Below the pieces are notes generated by a model that saw only the letters and a list, made by a program, of their open reading frames with translations, made no database searches and had not been told where the DNA came from. A program made the translations under genes and the position numbers. DNA of 33,503 nt, from assembly GCA_900320245.1 (NCBI GenBank), contig ONRP01000033.1:1-33503 (forward strand), written 5' to 3'. The stretch comes from an uncultured Prevotellaceae bacterium (GTDB lineage: Bacteria; Bacteroidota; Bacteroidia; Bacteroidales; Muribaculaceae). This document shows positions 25,601 through 33,181 of the stretch, in pieces (the first letter of the stretch is position 1; each line of letters begins with the position of its first letter).

Positions 25601-27169
25601 GGGCGACGAAGTGGTACCCTTCAGCATCTTGACGTAGAGCGACTGGTCGGTAGAGGTGATGTCGCCCGAGAACTCGCCGACCCGATAGGTGCGTCCTTGA
25701 TAGGTGTATTCATAGGCCACAGCGAGGATCTCGTCGCTGGAGAGAGCCGTCTTGAGCATGATGTAACCGAGGCTTGAATTGAGGGTATACTCGGAAGACG
25801 TCAGCAACCGGGCACTCTCAATCTTCTCGTAGTCCTTACCACCCTCGAAGCCGTAATTGACCTTGAGCGGCTCGAGCGCCGTGGACGCCTTGCTCATATA
25901 GCGGGCATCGGGATACTCGTCCTTGATTTCCCTCATCAACGTGTTCGCATCGTTGGACGGCATAGCCGATGCATCGCCAATCCAGTGGGGGTTGTTGATG
26001 TTACGCTCATCACCCTCACCGACGTCCATGAACGCCATGATGTTGCGAGCCTCGTTGTAGTTGTTGCGTTTGTTGGTCACCCAGACCTCGATACGGGTGA
26101 TCTGCACACCCGATGACACGATAGGCAGAGTTGAGCACCACTCATCGTAGTGGTCACGGAAGAAATGCGATAGGAAGTAGTTACGGTTCTGGTCATACTT
26201 GTCGGCCGTGATGTAGAACTCGGTGGTCTGGGAGCCGCCACGGCTGCTGACAGTCTGGGTCTCGCTGTTCTGCTGCGAAACCAGTGCAGTGGCCGTGAGT
26301 TTGCCGAACTGCAGTTTGGTCTTGATACCGAACAGCGCTGCGCTACCGTGAATGAGCGAGGAGCCGGTGGTCATGCTGACGTTACCTGCCTCGATATTCT
26401 TGATGATTTCGTCCTCTTTGCCCTCGTAAGCGAGTTTGAGGTTCTTGGTGTCAAAATCGAATGTAGCGCCGGTGTTGTAGGACATGTTGAAGCGCATCTT
26501 GTCACCGACGGTGGCAGTGATGTTGGCCTGAATCTTCTGTTCGAAGTCGAAATAGGTCTTGCGGCGCTGGGATACCGAGAGTGCAGGGTTGTCGGTAGAA
26601 TTGCTCTTGACACCCATATTGATGACAATCGAACCCGTGGTCTTGAGTTGCACACCACCAGGACCGAAGATGGCCTCGGCCGGTCCCATACCGAACTGCA
26701 TGTCGAGGAAGTTGAAGGGGTCTTTCTCCTGTTGCTGCGCGCTCTCGGCATTCTTTTGACGATAGTATTCCATCATCGAGCGACGGAAATCAGCGTTGCT
26801 GAACTCGTCGGGTGACAAAATGTAAGGCGTGACAATGTCATAATCGCCCAGTCGCGTGTGTACAACGTAACATCCGGTCTCGGGGTCAAACTCGACTTCG
26901 GATGTGATGTTGGAGGGGTCCTTGAGGTCGGCAGCATACTCTTCGTTACCCTGAACATCGTCATAGTTGCGGGGTATCGTCGGTCTCACGCCAAAGTGGA
27001 GGTCGAGTTTGGGCATAGGCTGCGATGCCGCGTGCCTTGTGTCGGGCGCGGGTGGAGGCGGCGGCAGGGTGCTGTTGACATACTGAGCCCACAACACATC
27101 ACCGCCCGCCCACAAGAGAATGAGCGTGCCAAAAATGACTGAAAACAATATTTTTTTCCTCTTCAGCAT
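19700..27169 (-). CDS. sprA: SprA, outer-membrane translocon of the type IX secretion system
   Basis: 2489 residues, in the range of SprA/Sov proteins (about 2300-2500), which form a very large single-chain beta barrel exporting folded T9SS cargo across the outer membrane. It starts with a basic signal peptide (MLKRKKILFSVIFGTLILLWAGG) and a Pro-rich segment (PPPPPAPDTR). The N-terminal half contains SprA_N-type sequence such as FDFEQKIQANITATVGDKMRFNM and the DDFESTQSGIDMRSPYSW and VWVDELRVTDFDSEGGWA signatures. The remainder has long runs of amphipathic strands, ending GLTINMSLVK. The frame is open throughout with no break. It follows ruvA by 59 bases and precedes the EpsG gene by 19. No other T9SS components are in the window. 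Confidence 0.96.
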   Translation of the reverse strand: MLKRKKILFSVIFGTLILLWAGGDVLWAQYVNSTLPPPPPAPDTRHAASQPMPKLDLHFGVRPTIPRNYDDVQGNEEYAADLKDPSNITSEVEFDPETGCYVVHTRLGDYDIVTPYILSPDEFSNADFRRSMMEYYRQKNAESAQQQEKDPFNFLDMQFGMGPAEAIFGPGGVQLKTTGSIVINMGVKSNSTDNPALSVSQRRKTYFDFEQKIQANITATVGDKMRFNMSYNTGATFDFDTKNLKLAYEGKEDEIIKNIEAGNVSMTTGSSLIHGSAALFGIKTKLQFGKLTATALVSQQNSETQTVSSRGGSQTTEFYITADKYDQNRNYFLSHFFRDHYDEWCSTLPIVSSGVQITRIEVWVTNKRNNYNEARNIMAFMDVGEGDERNINNPHWIGDASAMPSNDANTLMREIKDEYPDARYMSKASTALEPLKVNYGFEGGKDYEKIESARLLTSSEYTLNSSLGYIMLKTALSSDEILAVAYEYTYQGRTYRVGEFSGDITSTDQSLYVKMLKGTTSSPEYCMWDLAMKNVYALGAYQIQKNNFKLNIKYLSDTTGTELTYIPAGDINGVPLLQVMNLDRLDANQESNIDGRFDYIENYTIQSSTGKVIFPVAEPFGEHLRRKFGDDNIAKQYIYTELYDSTLIVAQQFSDKNKFVLAGEYQSSSGSVIKLNATNVARGSVVVTAGGVTLTENSDYTVDYTMGTVTITNQSIIDAGTNISVSLENQSTFSMQRKTLLGLDLDYAFNKNFHVGATVMHYGEKAIGDKVAIGSELVNNTIWGANVSYNGQFMWLTNLLNKIPTVNAVAPSSINFLGEFAQLVPHQARTGSNSGSSYIDDFESTQSGIDMRSPYSWFLSSAPYDPSPSSIVPEANLSNDVAYGKNRALLSWYYVDRLFTQRNSSYAPGHIKNDHDALSYPYAREVLFSEVFPGREVNYGQSSVVQTLNLSFYPRERGPYNLDGTDIDSEGYLLYPERRWGGIMRKIDQTNFEQSNIEYIQFWLLDPFMDPDLGNDEGGKLYFNLGEVSEDILKDGLKSYENGLPINGDTTYVSYTAWGKVSSQTSLTYAFDNTNGARILQDVGLDGLSNQEEFTHPSYAKFLDELRAVLPESTQAAMQQDPFSPFNDPAGDNYAYYRNSYYDQQKFSINDRYKHYNGTEGNSLSQSDAGDGQYQTSRSTPDVEDINQDNTLNEYERYFQYHIAIHPDSMQVGMNYITDKQVANVKTINGEVQKATWYQFTIPLMSYDKKVGSIQDFSTIRFMRMFMYGFKGVTHLRFASLELVRGEWRNYKYNLNMRGDQPANGTISINTVNIEENATRDPVNYVLPPGVSRIIDSGQSQITQLNEQSMQLTVDDLDAGDARGVYRNTDLDLRTYKRLQMFVHNEATIDNATNLRNGDVSLFVRLGSDVKNNYYEYEIPLTVTPPGRYSTNNTSHRETVWPTENMLDINLDVLVNAKKHRNADKMAGLDGVGYSIRYQDVDDDHPNNKVYVVGNPSLSKVRVMLIGIRNNSPTTKSCVVWVDELRVTDFDSEGGWAAKASMTLNMSDIATLNMGYHKETEGFGSVDQSLSQRRLDNYDQYNIAVQTDLGRFIPEKVKLHAPVYYSYSNEKTTPKYNPMDQDVRLKEAVDICETKHQKDSIMNYAVTQRTAQNFSISGLKFDVKTMKNPMPWDPANFSFSYSFNKQHLNDPENVYENTNDYRGSMQYSWTPYAKPFKPFSRFINEKNKDMKFFRDWELHWLPTNIAFSTNISRYYYEQLTRNETGIDIELPVSVSKNFLWDRQFALNWSFTKSLSVTFNSNTTAHILEPVGQVNRKLFPDEYRDWRDSVMNSIRGLGTPWAYNQTFTLSYKAPFQQIPILSWITANASYNSTYRWDRGAVLQGISSGNSIANQTVRSIDGRFALDQFYGKIPYLKKVDERFSSKNSNRNKTTSKKEKPKKFNRTVKLSPDTAIVINHKLGVKNIKVTAATTDDKPFKVDYKVKDKDNVIINTLGTENLKFTITEVQKAETHNFFTEFAQYSCRLLMSVRNVNIRWKKTTSLNVPQFVPEIGDIFGQSTHYDVMAPGLDFAFGFAGRSYIDKAIERGWLMNDQSLTSPAIYGNTQEFNAEIQLEPIAGLKITLNGNRTDNRTSQIQFMFDDPTITYGGSYTKTHIAMAAAFKTFKADDNYRSEIFEKFLSNIPVVADRLQQQYMGTHYPDRGFIREKGYAGEVYSLENGAINPSSSDVLIPAFMAAYSGKDPKKVNLNPFPGFKAILPNWKITYDGLMRIPFFKRVFKNFNLNHAYQCVYSVGSYSSYTDWVTIGNGLGFTQDVLTGGAIPSSPYNIASVTLTEKFAPLIGFSATFFNDITLNTQFDSQRTLTLNSSAGQLVESTSKAFTLGGSYKIANFNQVLKLKNSQQNVNNDLTLNLNVKMSNNTALIRKIENNTAQPTSGTRTWSINFTANYVVSKRITMGAYFDYQSNMPLVSTSSYPTTSSNYGLTINMSLVK

Positions 27170-27228
27170 TCAATTATACCAGTCGTGAAGCGCAGCGTCG
27201 GGCAACAATGAGAGGCCGTGGCCTATGC

Positions 27229-27822
27229 TTACATCATCTTGAGGGCCTGCTTGATTGCCTGCTCGGCAGTCAACTCTGGATGGCTGGAGAACAGCGATTT
27301 AAGCGTCTTCTGAGACGCCTGCTGCGGGAATCCCAGCATGACGAGCGCGGCAAGTGCTTCGTCAAAGGCCTGACCTGCGGATACGCCTGTATGATTTAAT
27401 AACGTATTATCAGCAGGTTTTATTTTATCTTTAAGGTCAACTATTATTCTTTGTGCGGTTTTTGCGCCCACTCCCTTGACGGCTTTGAGACTTGCCACGG
27501 CTTCGCTGGCGATAGCCTGTGAGAACTCGTCGGTGTTCAATGACGACAATATCATGCGTGCCGTGTTGGGGCCGACACCCGATACAGAAATGAGCAGCAG
27601 GAAGGCTTCGCGCTCGCGTTTGTCGGCAAATCCGTAGAGCAGGTGCGCGTCTTCGCGGATAGCCTCGTGGATGTAGAGCAAGGCACTGTCGCCGGCAGCC
27701 AGTCTTGAGAGTTTGTCATAGGTGGTCAACGAGATGTTGATCATATACCCTATCCCACCCGTTTCGAGAACCACATAAGCGGGATTGAGTTCGGCGATAT
27801 TGCCACGGATATAATCAATCAT
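27229..27822 (-). CDS. ruvA: Holliday junction branch-migration protein RuvA
   Basis: Binds four-way DNA junctions as a tetramer and loads the RuvB motor. 197 residues, normal length. Domain I is MIDYIRGNIAELNPAYVVLETGG. Two helix-hairpin-helix motifs follow: ISVSGVGPNTARMI (about 78-91) and LKAVKGVGAKTAQRIIVDL (112-130). After a flexible linker (about 135-150) comes the small RuvB-interacting domain III, ending QAIKQALKMM. The ruvA-sprA order recurs in Bacteroidetes and gives no functional link by itself. The S8 protease gene lies 51 bases upstream with no terminator between, so read-through is possible. Confidence 0.97.
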   Translation of the reverse strand: MIDYIRGNIAELNPAYVVLETGGIGYMINISLTTYDKLSRLAAGDSALLYIHEAIREDAHLLYGFADKREREAFLLLISVSGVGPNTARMILSSLNTDEFSQAIASEAVASLKAVKGVGAKTAQRIIVDLKDKIKPADNTLLNHTGVSAGQAFDEALAALVMLGFPQQASQKTLKSLFSSHPELTAEQAIKQALKMM

Positions 27823-27873
27823 ATTCTAAGGATTTTTCTGTCGATTAGTGAATGTTGTTCGTGCCATTACCAC

Positions 27874-29907
27874 TTAACTGAGGATGTCATCAATGATGGT
27901 GTTGACGTCGCTGATGTTGACCTCGCCGTCACCATTGACGTCAGCGCGGTGGGTGGTGTCGGCATCGGCGTGTCCGCCAAGGATGATGCTGATGACGGTG
28001 TTGACATCGCTGATATTGACCTCACCGTCACCGTTGACGTCATTGCTCTTGTCCTCGATGTGGAGGAGATAGCGCATCGCAGCATTGACATCGAGTTTGC
28101 CATATCCCCATTTGGCGGCTTGTCCCGGCTTGACGCCAGCATCCTTGTAGCAGGTGTGGCTCAGGATGTCGCGGATATCGGCATTGCCGAGGTCGGGATT
28201 CACTTGCAGCATGAGGGCCACTGCGCCAGAGACGACAGGAGCCGACATGGATGTTCCCAAGTCAGGACAGTAAGTATACTCAACCCCATCGACCCATGCC
28301 GATGGTTGCCAATACTCGATGTTGGGCGGGTTGACATCATACCTGTTGGCCGAGGCAATGATGACACTGCCGGGAGCACAGACGTCGGGACGCGGTATAC
28401 CGTTGTCGTCAGGACCGTAGGATGAATAGTAGGACAACTCCATGGGAGTGCTGAAGTAGCGGAAGTAGGTGGTTCCGTCACGCAGGGGCACATACTGGCG
28501 GGTGTTGTAGGACCCGACAGAGATGACGCTGTCGGTTGCAGCAAGGTCATTGATTGAGCCAGCCGTGGTGCCAGTGCTGACCCACGGCAACGAGAAGTTG
28601 CTGAAACTGTTCTGCCCCGAGGTCCACACCGAGAGCGAGGTGGCCAGGGGCGTATAATAGATGAAGCCGAGGGCATAGCGACGGCTGTTGAGTGTCAAAT
28701 CGAGTTGGCAAACCGAGGCGGGGCGCTGGTTAACCTGAATGGCTCCCGCAAGGCTTGCGGTGCCGGTACAATACTGCGCCAGCGCTTCATCCTGCTCGGT
28801 GGACAGTTGCAGGGTTACACCGGCAGCAGTAGCACCGACGGCTGATGAGCGATAAACAATCTGTCCGCTGTAAGTGTCAACAATGACAAATCGGGTGTTG
28901 AAGGGTTTGTCCTTGAGGCTCCACGCGCTGACCAGTCCTTTACGCTCAAGGGTGCTGGCGCTGATCAGAGCAGTGATGGTGTCTTGCTTGGTGGCGATGT
29001 CGGCAGTGAGGTGGACAGGGATGTCGCCATCGTTGCCCGCCGAGACAACGAAGATTCTGCCCGGTCCAGCAAACTGGCTGAACACCCTGTTGAGGTAAGA
29101 AGTGCCGTCATGCGGTCCGACATTGGTGGAGTGACTGATGTTGATAACACAAGGTTTGTGCTTGCGCGTGGCATAGTCGCAGATGTAACTGACGCAGTTG
29201 GCGACACGCGTATCAGTGAGTTGGTTTTCGGGAATGCCGCACAGGACGAGATCGGCACCGGGAGCGATGCCATGCCAGTTGTTGCCGGTGTAACTGCCTG
29301 CAGCAATGCCGGCAACCTGGGTGCCGTGAGGCGTGTTGGGGTCATCGGTGGTGAGGGCACTGATCTGTGCCGACGACTCGTAACAACTGCCCGGCATCCT
29401 GACGGCACGGATGACAGGAGGTGTGCCGGTGGTATCGAGCGGCATATAGACGGCTTTGACTCGCGTCAGGCCATTGGAGTCGCACAGGTTGATGTGATTA
29501 TAGTCAAAGCCGCAGTCAATGATGCCAATGATGACATCCTTGCCGTCGTAGGGCATGTCGAAGCCTTCGCCCGCGAGCACGGGCTCAACCCTCGAGTAGT
29601 ACCTGGCACTGTCGGAGCAGGTCTCGAGAATCACAGCACGCGTCACCTTGGTGACGTTGTCGATGGCCAGAATCTGGGCCTCGGTGGTATTGGGATTGAC
29701 TCGGGCCGTGACAAAGCCGTCATACCTACCCGTGAGCAGTACATTGTTCTGTTTGAACTGATATTGAATGTAGTCGGTCAGGCTGCCATTAACCTCGATA
29801 AAGGCCTCATAGTAGTCAGGGCCCACATTTTGTGCCTGGACACGGACCACCGATGCCAGCGAGCACAACAAGACCGCCCACAACAGGATCAATCTCTTGA
29901 ATTTCAT
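27874..29907 (-). CDS. Secreted subtilisin-like (S8) protease with dockerin-like C-terminus
   Basis: 677 residues from ATG 29905-29907 (MKFKRLILLWAVLLCSLASVVRVQAQ, a signal peptide); the longer frame begins with a TTG. The catalytic triad is complete: D131 in IGIIDCGFDY, H194 in PHGTQVAGIAAG and S553 in GTSMSAPVVSGA, with the oxyanion Asn292 in SAGNDGD. About 150 residues inserted between the Asn and Ser blocks (roughly 310-480) form a beta-rich region. The last 55 residues are two near-identical dockerin/EF-hand repeats (DVNGDGEVNISDVNTVIS, then DVNGDGEVNISDVNTIID), duplicated at DNA level about 99 bases apart. The protein probably cleaves peptides outside the cell. A promoter lies directly upstream, overlapping the previous terminator. 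Confidence 0.92.
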   Translation of the reverse strand: MKFKRLILLWAVLLCSLASVVRVQAQNVGPDYYEAFIEVNGSLTDYIQYQFKQNNVLLTGRYDGFVTARVNPNTTEAQILAIDNVTKVTRAVILETCSDSARYYSRVEPVLAGEGFDMPYDGKDVIIGIIDCGFDYNHINLCDSNGLTRVKAVYMPLDTTGTPPVIRAVRMPGSCYESSAQISALTTDDPNTPHGTQVAGIAAGSYTGNNWHGIAPGADLVLCGIPENQLTDTRVANCVSYICDYATRKHKPCVINISHSTNVGPHDGTSYLNRVFSQFAGPGRIFVVSAGNDGDIPVHLTADIATKQDTITALISASTLERKGLVSAWSLKDKPFNTRFVIVDTYSGQIVYRSSAVGATAAGVTLQLSTEQDEALAQYCTGTASLAGAIQVNQRPASVCQLDLTLNSRRYALGFIYYTPLATSLSVWTSGQNSFSNFSLPWVSTGTTAGSINDLAATDSVISVGSYNTRQYVPLRDGTTYFRYFSTPMELSYYSSYGPDDNGIPRPDVCAPGSVIIASANRYDVNPPNIEYWQPSAWVDGVEYTYCPDLGTSMSAPVVSGAVALMLQVNPDLGNADIRDILSHTCYKDAGVKPGQAAKWGYGKLDVNAAMRYLLHIEDKSNDVNGDGEVNISDVNTVISIILGGHADADTTHRADVNGDGEVNISDVNTIIDDILS

Positions 29908-29939
29908 TTTGGTTGCCAATTGCTATCGTTATTAACCGA

Positions 29940-29971
29940 CAAAATTAGTACAAAAAAACAATAGCGGCAAA
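29940..29971 (-). promoter_or_regulatory. Consensus promoter for the S8 protease gene
   Basis: On the minus strand TTTG (29968-29971), a 20-base spacer and TAATTTTG (29940-29947) match both boxes. The -33 TTTG is the end of the T-run of the preceding terminator. Transcription should start near 29934, about 27 bases before the ATG. Confidence 0.68.
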
Positions 29972-30009
29972 AAAAATTGGCCACGGCGTGATAACTCACG
30001 TCGTGGCCA
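29969..30009 (-). terminator. Rho-independent terminator of the TPR-PBP operon
   Basis: 14-bp inverted repeat with one mismatch (29978-29991 with 29996-30009) around a 4-nt loop, followed on the minus strand by AA and eight T. It begins 29 bases after the TPR gene stop. Confidence 0.88.
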
Positions 30010-30037
30010 TTGTGTTGTCAAATCATCTATCCGCTAA

Positions 30038-31660
30038 TTACAGCGAGTTGATGTATTTGCGAAGTGCATCATTCTCGGGCTCAATATCGAGCCACTTCTG
30101 ATAGTAGGACTTGGCCGTAGCCTTATCACCGCGGTTGAAGTAGTAACCAGCCAGGTAACTGTAAGCGCTCCTGTAGTAGTTCTGGTAGCCGCTCTTGTCC
30201 TCCTTAGCATCGAGGATGCTGATGAGTTCGCGGTAGGGCTCAACTGCAGCACCGGTGTTGGCATCACCCTCGCGGAACATAGCCAACCTTGCCTTCTGGT
30301 TAACGATCTGCACATTGCCGGGAACCATCTTGTCAACTTCATCGAGGTATTGCTGAGACTTGTTCAGAGCGTCGGCCTTTACAGCCTCATCAAGATCCTT
30401 ATTCGATGCAATACCATAGTAGTATCTCGACAGGTAGAAGATGTCGTTGGCCTTGCAGTTACCAGAGTCATACAGGCGCTGGTAGTAGGCAGCAGCATTA
30501 ACATAGTCCTCGGTCTCGGCATAACTATCGCCCATGTAACGGATGAGGTCAAAATTGTTGGGGTTGAGTTTCAGAGCAGCCTCGAATGCTGAGATAGCCT
30601 CGGCGCCGTTACCAACTTCCAACAGGGCCTGACCGTAGTCGGTATAGTCACGGGACTCACGTGCAGAGCCCTTGGGGATCATCGTGTCAAAGAAACTCTT
30701 ACCGGCCTCAACTGCCTCGGGCCATTTCTTGAGTTGCACGAGGTTGTAGAGTTGCATACGCTTCATGTAGTAAATGTTCTCATCACCGGGAGTGAGCCTG
30801 TTGATCAGTTGCGTTGCCAGGTCATAGGACTCCTCAAACTTATCGCCGAAGAACAGCAGTTGCACGTAGCGCACCTCGTCCTGTGCAAAGTGGTTGGGAT
30901 TCTTAATGTACTTACCGTATTGCTCGGCAGCCTTAGTACCCAGGTTGTCGGCATAGTACTTCTCGGCGAGTTCACGCTGAACGAGAGCCGAGTTGGGCAC
31001 CTTGGCCTGGAGTTCCTCAAGACGCTGGATAGCGATAGAGGGAACAACGTTGAAGTAGGTGTTGGCATACTTCACGTAGGCCTCGATGTTGTTGGGATCC
31101 TGGCCGAAAGCCAGTTCGTAGATACCGGCTGCATTACCCCAGTCCTGCTTGTCGGCCTTGGTGTCGGCCTCAAAGATATAACTGTCGGGATCTTCGGGAC
31201 TCCACTTGCGAGCGTTCTTGATGCACTTATCAATATCCTTGGCATAGGTAGTGGGATTGGCATCATAGTAAGCGCGTGCAATCTCTACTTCGAGTTTGGG
31301 ATCCTTCTTGACGAGTTTGCGAGCCTTCTCTAAGAGTGCCTTAGCGTCGCCACCGTTGCGCAGTGCAATTGCAGCCTGGCCCACGTAGTTGTAGGGGTTG
31401 TTTGCATTGGCAGCGATACCCTTCTCGAAGTTGGCAGCAGCCTCGCTGACCTTACCCTGGTGCAGAGCAATCTGACCCAGATAGTAGAAGGCTTCGGCTT
31501 TGTCGGTCCTGGCATCGTTGAGGTTGCGTTCAAGCAGTTCCTTAGCGTTGTCAAGACGGTCTACCTTGTAGTACTCAATACCGTCCTTGTAACCTTGTGC
31601 GTTGGTTACGAGCGATGCACCCATCAGGATGAGTGACGCGAATAAGAATTTCGTTTTCAT
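30038..31660 (-). CDS. Exported tetratricopeptide repeat protein
   Basis: 540 residues with a signal peptide (MKTKFLFASLILMGASLVTNAQ). The rest is a TPR solenoid: KAEAFYYLGQIALHQGKVSEAAANFEKG (about 54-81), DWGNAAGIYELAFGQDPNNIEAYVKYANTYF, DYGQALLEVGNGAEAISAFEAALKLNPNN and YLAGYYFNRGDKATAKSYYQKWLDIEPEN near the end. This points to a periplasmic protein-binding scaffold. It lies 82 bases behind the PstS-like lipoprotein and is probably the last gene of that operon; a strong terminator follows. A role together with the binding protein is inference from order. Confidence 0.88.
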   Translation of the reverse strand: MKTKFLFASLILMGASLVTNAQGYKDGIEYYKVDRLDNAKELLERNLNDARTDKAEAFYYLGQIALHQGKVSEAAANFEKGIAANANNPYNYVGQAAIALRNGGDAKALLEKARKLVKKDPKLEVEIARAYYDANPTTYAKDIDKCIKNARKWSPEDPDSYIFEADTKADKQDWGNAAGIYELAFGQDPNNIEAYVKYANTYFNVVPSIAIQRLEELQAKVPNSALVQRELAEKYYADNLGTKAAEQYGKYIKNPNHFAQDEVRYVQLLFFGDKFEESYDLATQLINRLTPGDENIYYMKRMQLYNLVQLKKWPEAVEAGKSFFDTMIPKGSARESRDYTDYGQALLEVGNGAEAISAFEAALKLNPNNFDLIRYMGDSYAETEDYVNAAAYYQRLYDSGNCKANDIFYLSRYYYGIASNKDLDEAVKADALNKSQQYLDEVDKMVPGNVQIVNQKARLAMFREGDANTGAAVEPYRELISILDAKEDKSGYQNYYRSAYSYLAGYYFNRGDKATAKSYYQKWLDIEPENDALRKYINSL

Positions 31661-31742
31661 TGCAGTAACAATTAGATGTTAATATTTAGTTGTTTGTTTT
31701 GTTCTGTAAGCATATTGGCAAATACCGTGCCAAATTGTTAAA

Positions 31743-32726
31743 TTATTGAACTTCAACGTATCGAACTGGCTCTGCAGCGGGCAGTATGCCGGTCTGCAAG
31801 ATGATTTTCTGCCCGATTACACCCGTCAGGAAGGTGTAGAAACCGTGGTCCAGCGAACCGAGATAAGATGCATCGATGGCCCAGATGGTACGCACCAGGG
31901 GATAGTCACCACTGCTGATGTAAGCCTGATAGGGCTTGAAGGCATCGAGTTTATCGTCTTCCCTCACCGGCATGACCTTGATGCGGTCGGTGAAGTCGAT
32001 CAGTTTCACCTCGTTGTTGTTCCTGAGTTCGTCATACTTCTGCTCAATGGGTTTCTCGATATTCTTGAGGTCGCTGGTAATCCAACTAACGCCGATGAAG
32101 CCGATGACGTTCTTGTACTTCTCAACAGCCTCGAACACGTCGGTGCTGGTGCCGCGCGCATAGACATTGGGGCCAAAAGGTGCACCATTGAGGAACTTAT
32201 CCTTCATATAGTTGACCACACCGGTGCCCGAACCGTCGAACATGACCTTGATGGAGTCGTTCTTGAGTTTGGTGGGCAATACCTCACCCCATCGTTTCAC
32301 CTTGCCGGTGAAAATGTCGCTGATGTCCTGCATAGTGAGTTCGTCAATGTCGTTGGCCTTGTTGACAATAACCGCGACGGCATCGACAGCAATCATGCGG
32401 GAGCGGTAAGCACGGTTCTGCACCTTGAGCAACTCGCGCTGGTTGTCGGTCAGGTCCTTGGAAATGATGATGAGGTCAACCTTCTTTTGAACCAGTGAGT
32501 CGAGCGCATCGTGCTCATTGATATACTCGGGCATGATGCTGGCTTCGGGATACTGGAACTCAAAGACGGCAATCTCCTGTTCGAGCACACTCTCGAATGA
32601 CTCGTCACACATGATTTTGGCAATGCCGCGCGTGCTGGTGCTCTTGGGCATATTGTTGCCGCATGCGGTGAGCATGAGGAGCATAAGAGCGACGGCTGCA
32701 GTAAGTATGTTATTTGTTGTCTTCAT
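31743..32726 (-). CDS. PstS-like substrate-binding lipoprotein
   Basis: 327 residues from ATG 32724-32726: MKTTNNILTAAVALMLLMLTAC, with lipobox LTAC and the modified cysteine at residue 22. The open frame reaches back to 32933, but that part lies inside the preceding gene in another frame. The mature protein has the type 2 periplasmic-binding fold of the phosphate-binding family: QKKVDLIIISKDLT, AVDAVAVIVNKAND, ISDIFTGKVKRWGE, and a FDGSGTGVVNYMKD segment like the ligand loop of PstS. No Pst permease or ATPase genes are nearby, so phosphate import is not supported. The start overlaps the previous gene by 17 bases, suggesting translational coupling. Confidence 0.85.
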   Translation of the reverse strand: MKTTNNILTAAVALMLLMLTACGNNMPKSTSTRGIAKIMCDESFESVLEQEIAVFEFQYPEASIMPEYINEHDALDSLVQKKVDLIIISKDLTDNQRELLKVQNRAYRSRMIAVDAVAVIVNKANDIDELTMQDISDIFTGKVKRWGEVLPTKLKNDSIKVMFDGSGTGVVNYMKDKFLNGAPFGPNVYARGTSTDVFEAVEKYKNVIGFIGVSWITSDLKNIEKPIEQKYDELRNNNEVKLIDFTDRIKVMPVREDDKLDAFKPYQAYISSGDYPLVRTIWAIDASYLGSLDHGFYTFLTGVIGQKIILQTGILPAAEPVRYVEVQ

Positions 32727-33039
32727 TTTCACCGGAATTGTTAGATTGGTCACTGTAGGGGGTGGTGTACCGTCCGTATTGAGGCTCATCGCCTTCGTCC
32801 AGGTCCTTGCGGCGCATTCCGTAGGTGTGCTCGCCTTTGTACTCACGATAGCCACGGTAGATGCCGTAGGCACCAAGGACAATGGCAAAGAACCAACGAA
32901 TGCCATTCCACATCCTCGTCGGGGGCCAATCAAAAAAGTTGATGGCCATCAACACGGCTACGCCCAGGTAAAACAACACCATGAAGAGGCTGAAGAACAA
33001 CTTGGCGCCCTGCGTGAACCCTATCTTTTTATTGTTCAT
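32710..33039 (-). CDS. Small two-helix membrane protein
   Basis: 109 residues: MNNKKIGFTQGAKLFFSLFMVLFYLGVAVLMAINFF (first helix), a second helix in WNGIRWFFAIVLGAYGIYRGYREY, then an acidic, Asn-rich cytoplasmic tail (SDQSNNSGENEDNK). No family recognised with certainty. It is the first gene of the operon with the PstS-like lipoprotein, whose start codon lies inside its last codons. In other Bacteroidetes a similar small protein, a PstS-like protein and a TPR protein follow ExbB/ExbD genes, as I recall; no ExbB/D is in this window because upstream is non-coding. Confidence 0.72.
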   Translation of the reverse strand: MNNKKIGFTQGAKLFFSLFMVLFYLGVAVLMAINFFDWPPTRMWNGIRWFFAIVLGAYGIYRGYREYKGEHTYGMRRKDLDEGDEPQYGRYTTPYSDQSNNSGENEDNK

Positions 33040-33112
33040 GATAATATCGAATTAACGTCATTTTTTGCCGTTAGACTGCTGTGAAGCCAAATAGTTTACA
33101 ACAATCAAACGA

Positions 33113-33120
33113 CAAAATTA
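33113..33120 (-). promoter_or_regulatory. Promoter -7 box for the membrane protein-PBP-TPR operon
   Basis: Minus strand TAATTTTG, exact TAnnTTTG, 73 bases before the ATG at 33039. No clear TTTG at -33 spacing. Confidence 0.5.
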
Positions 33121-33181
33121 ACACTTTATCCTTAATTGCGGTTGTTAAATTATTAAAAATTGTTCTCTTGTTAATAAAACC

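Noticed and set aside
28984-29964. 326-codon plus-strand open frame opposite the S8 protease
   Set aside because: Shadow of the protease; the opposite strand carries the full catalytic triad.
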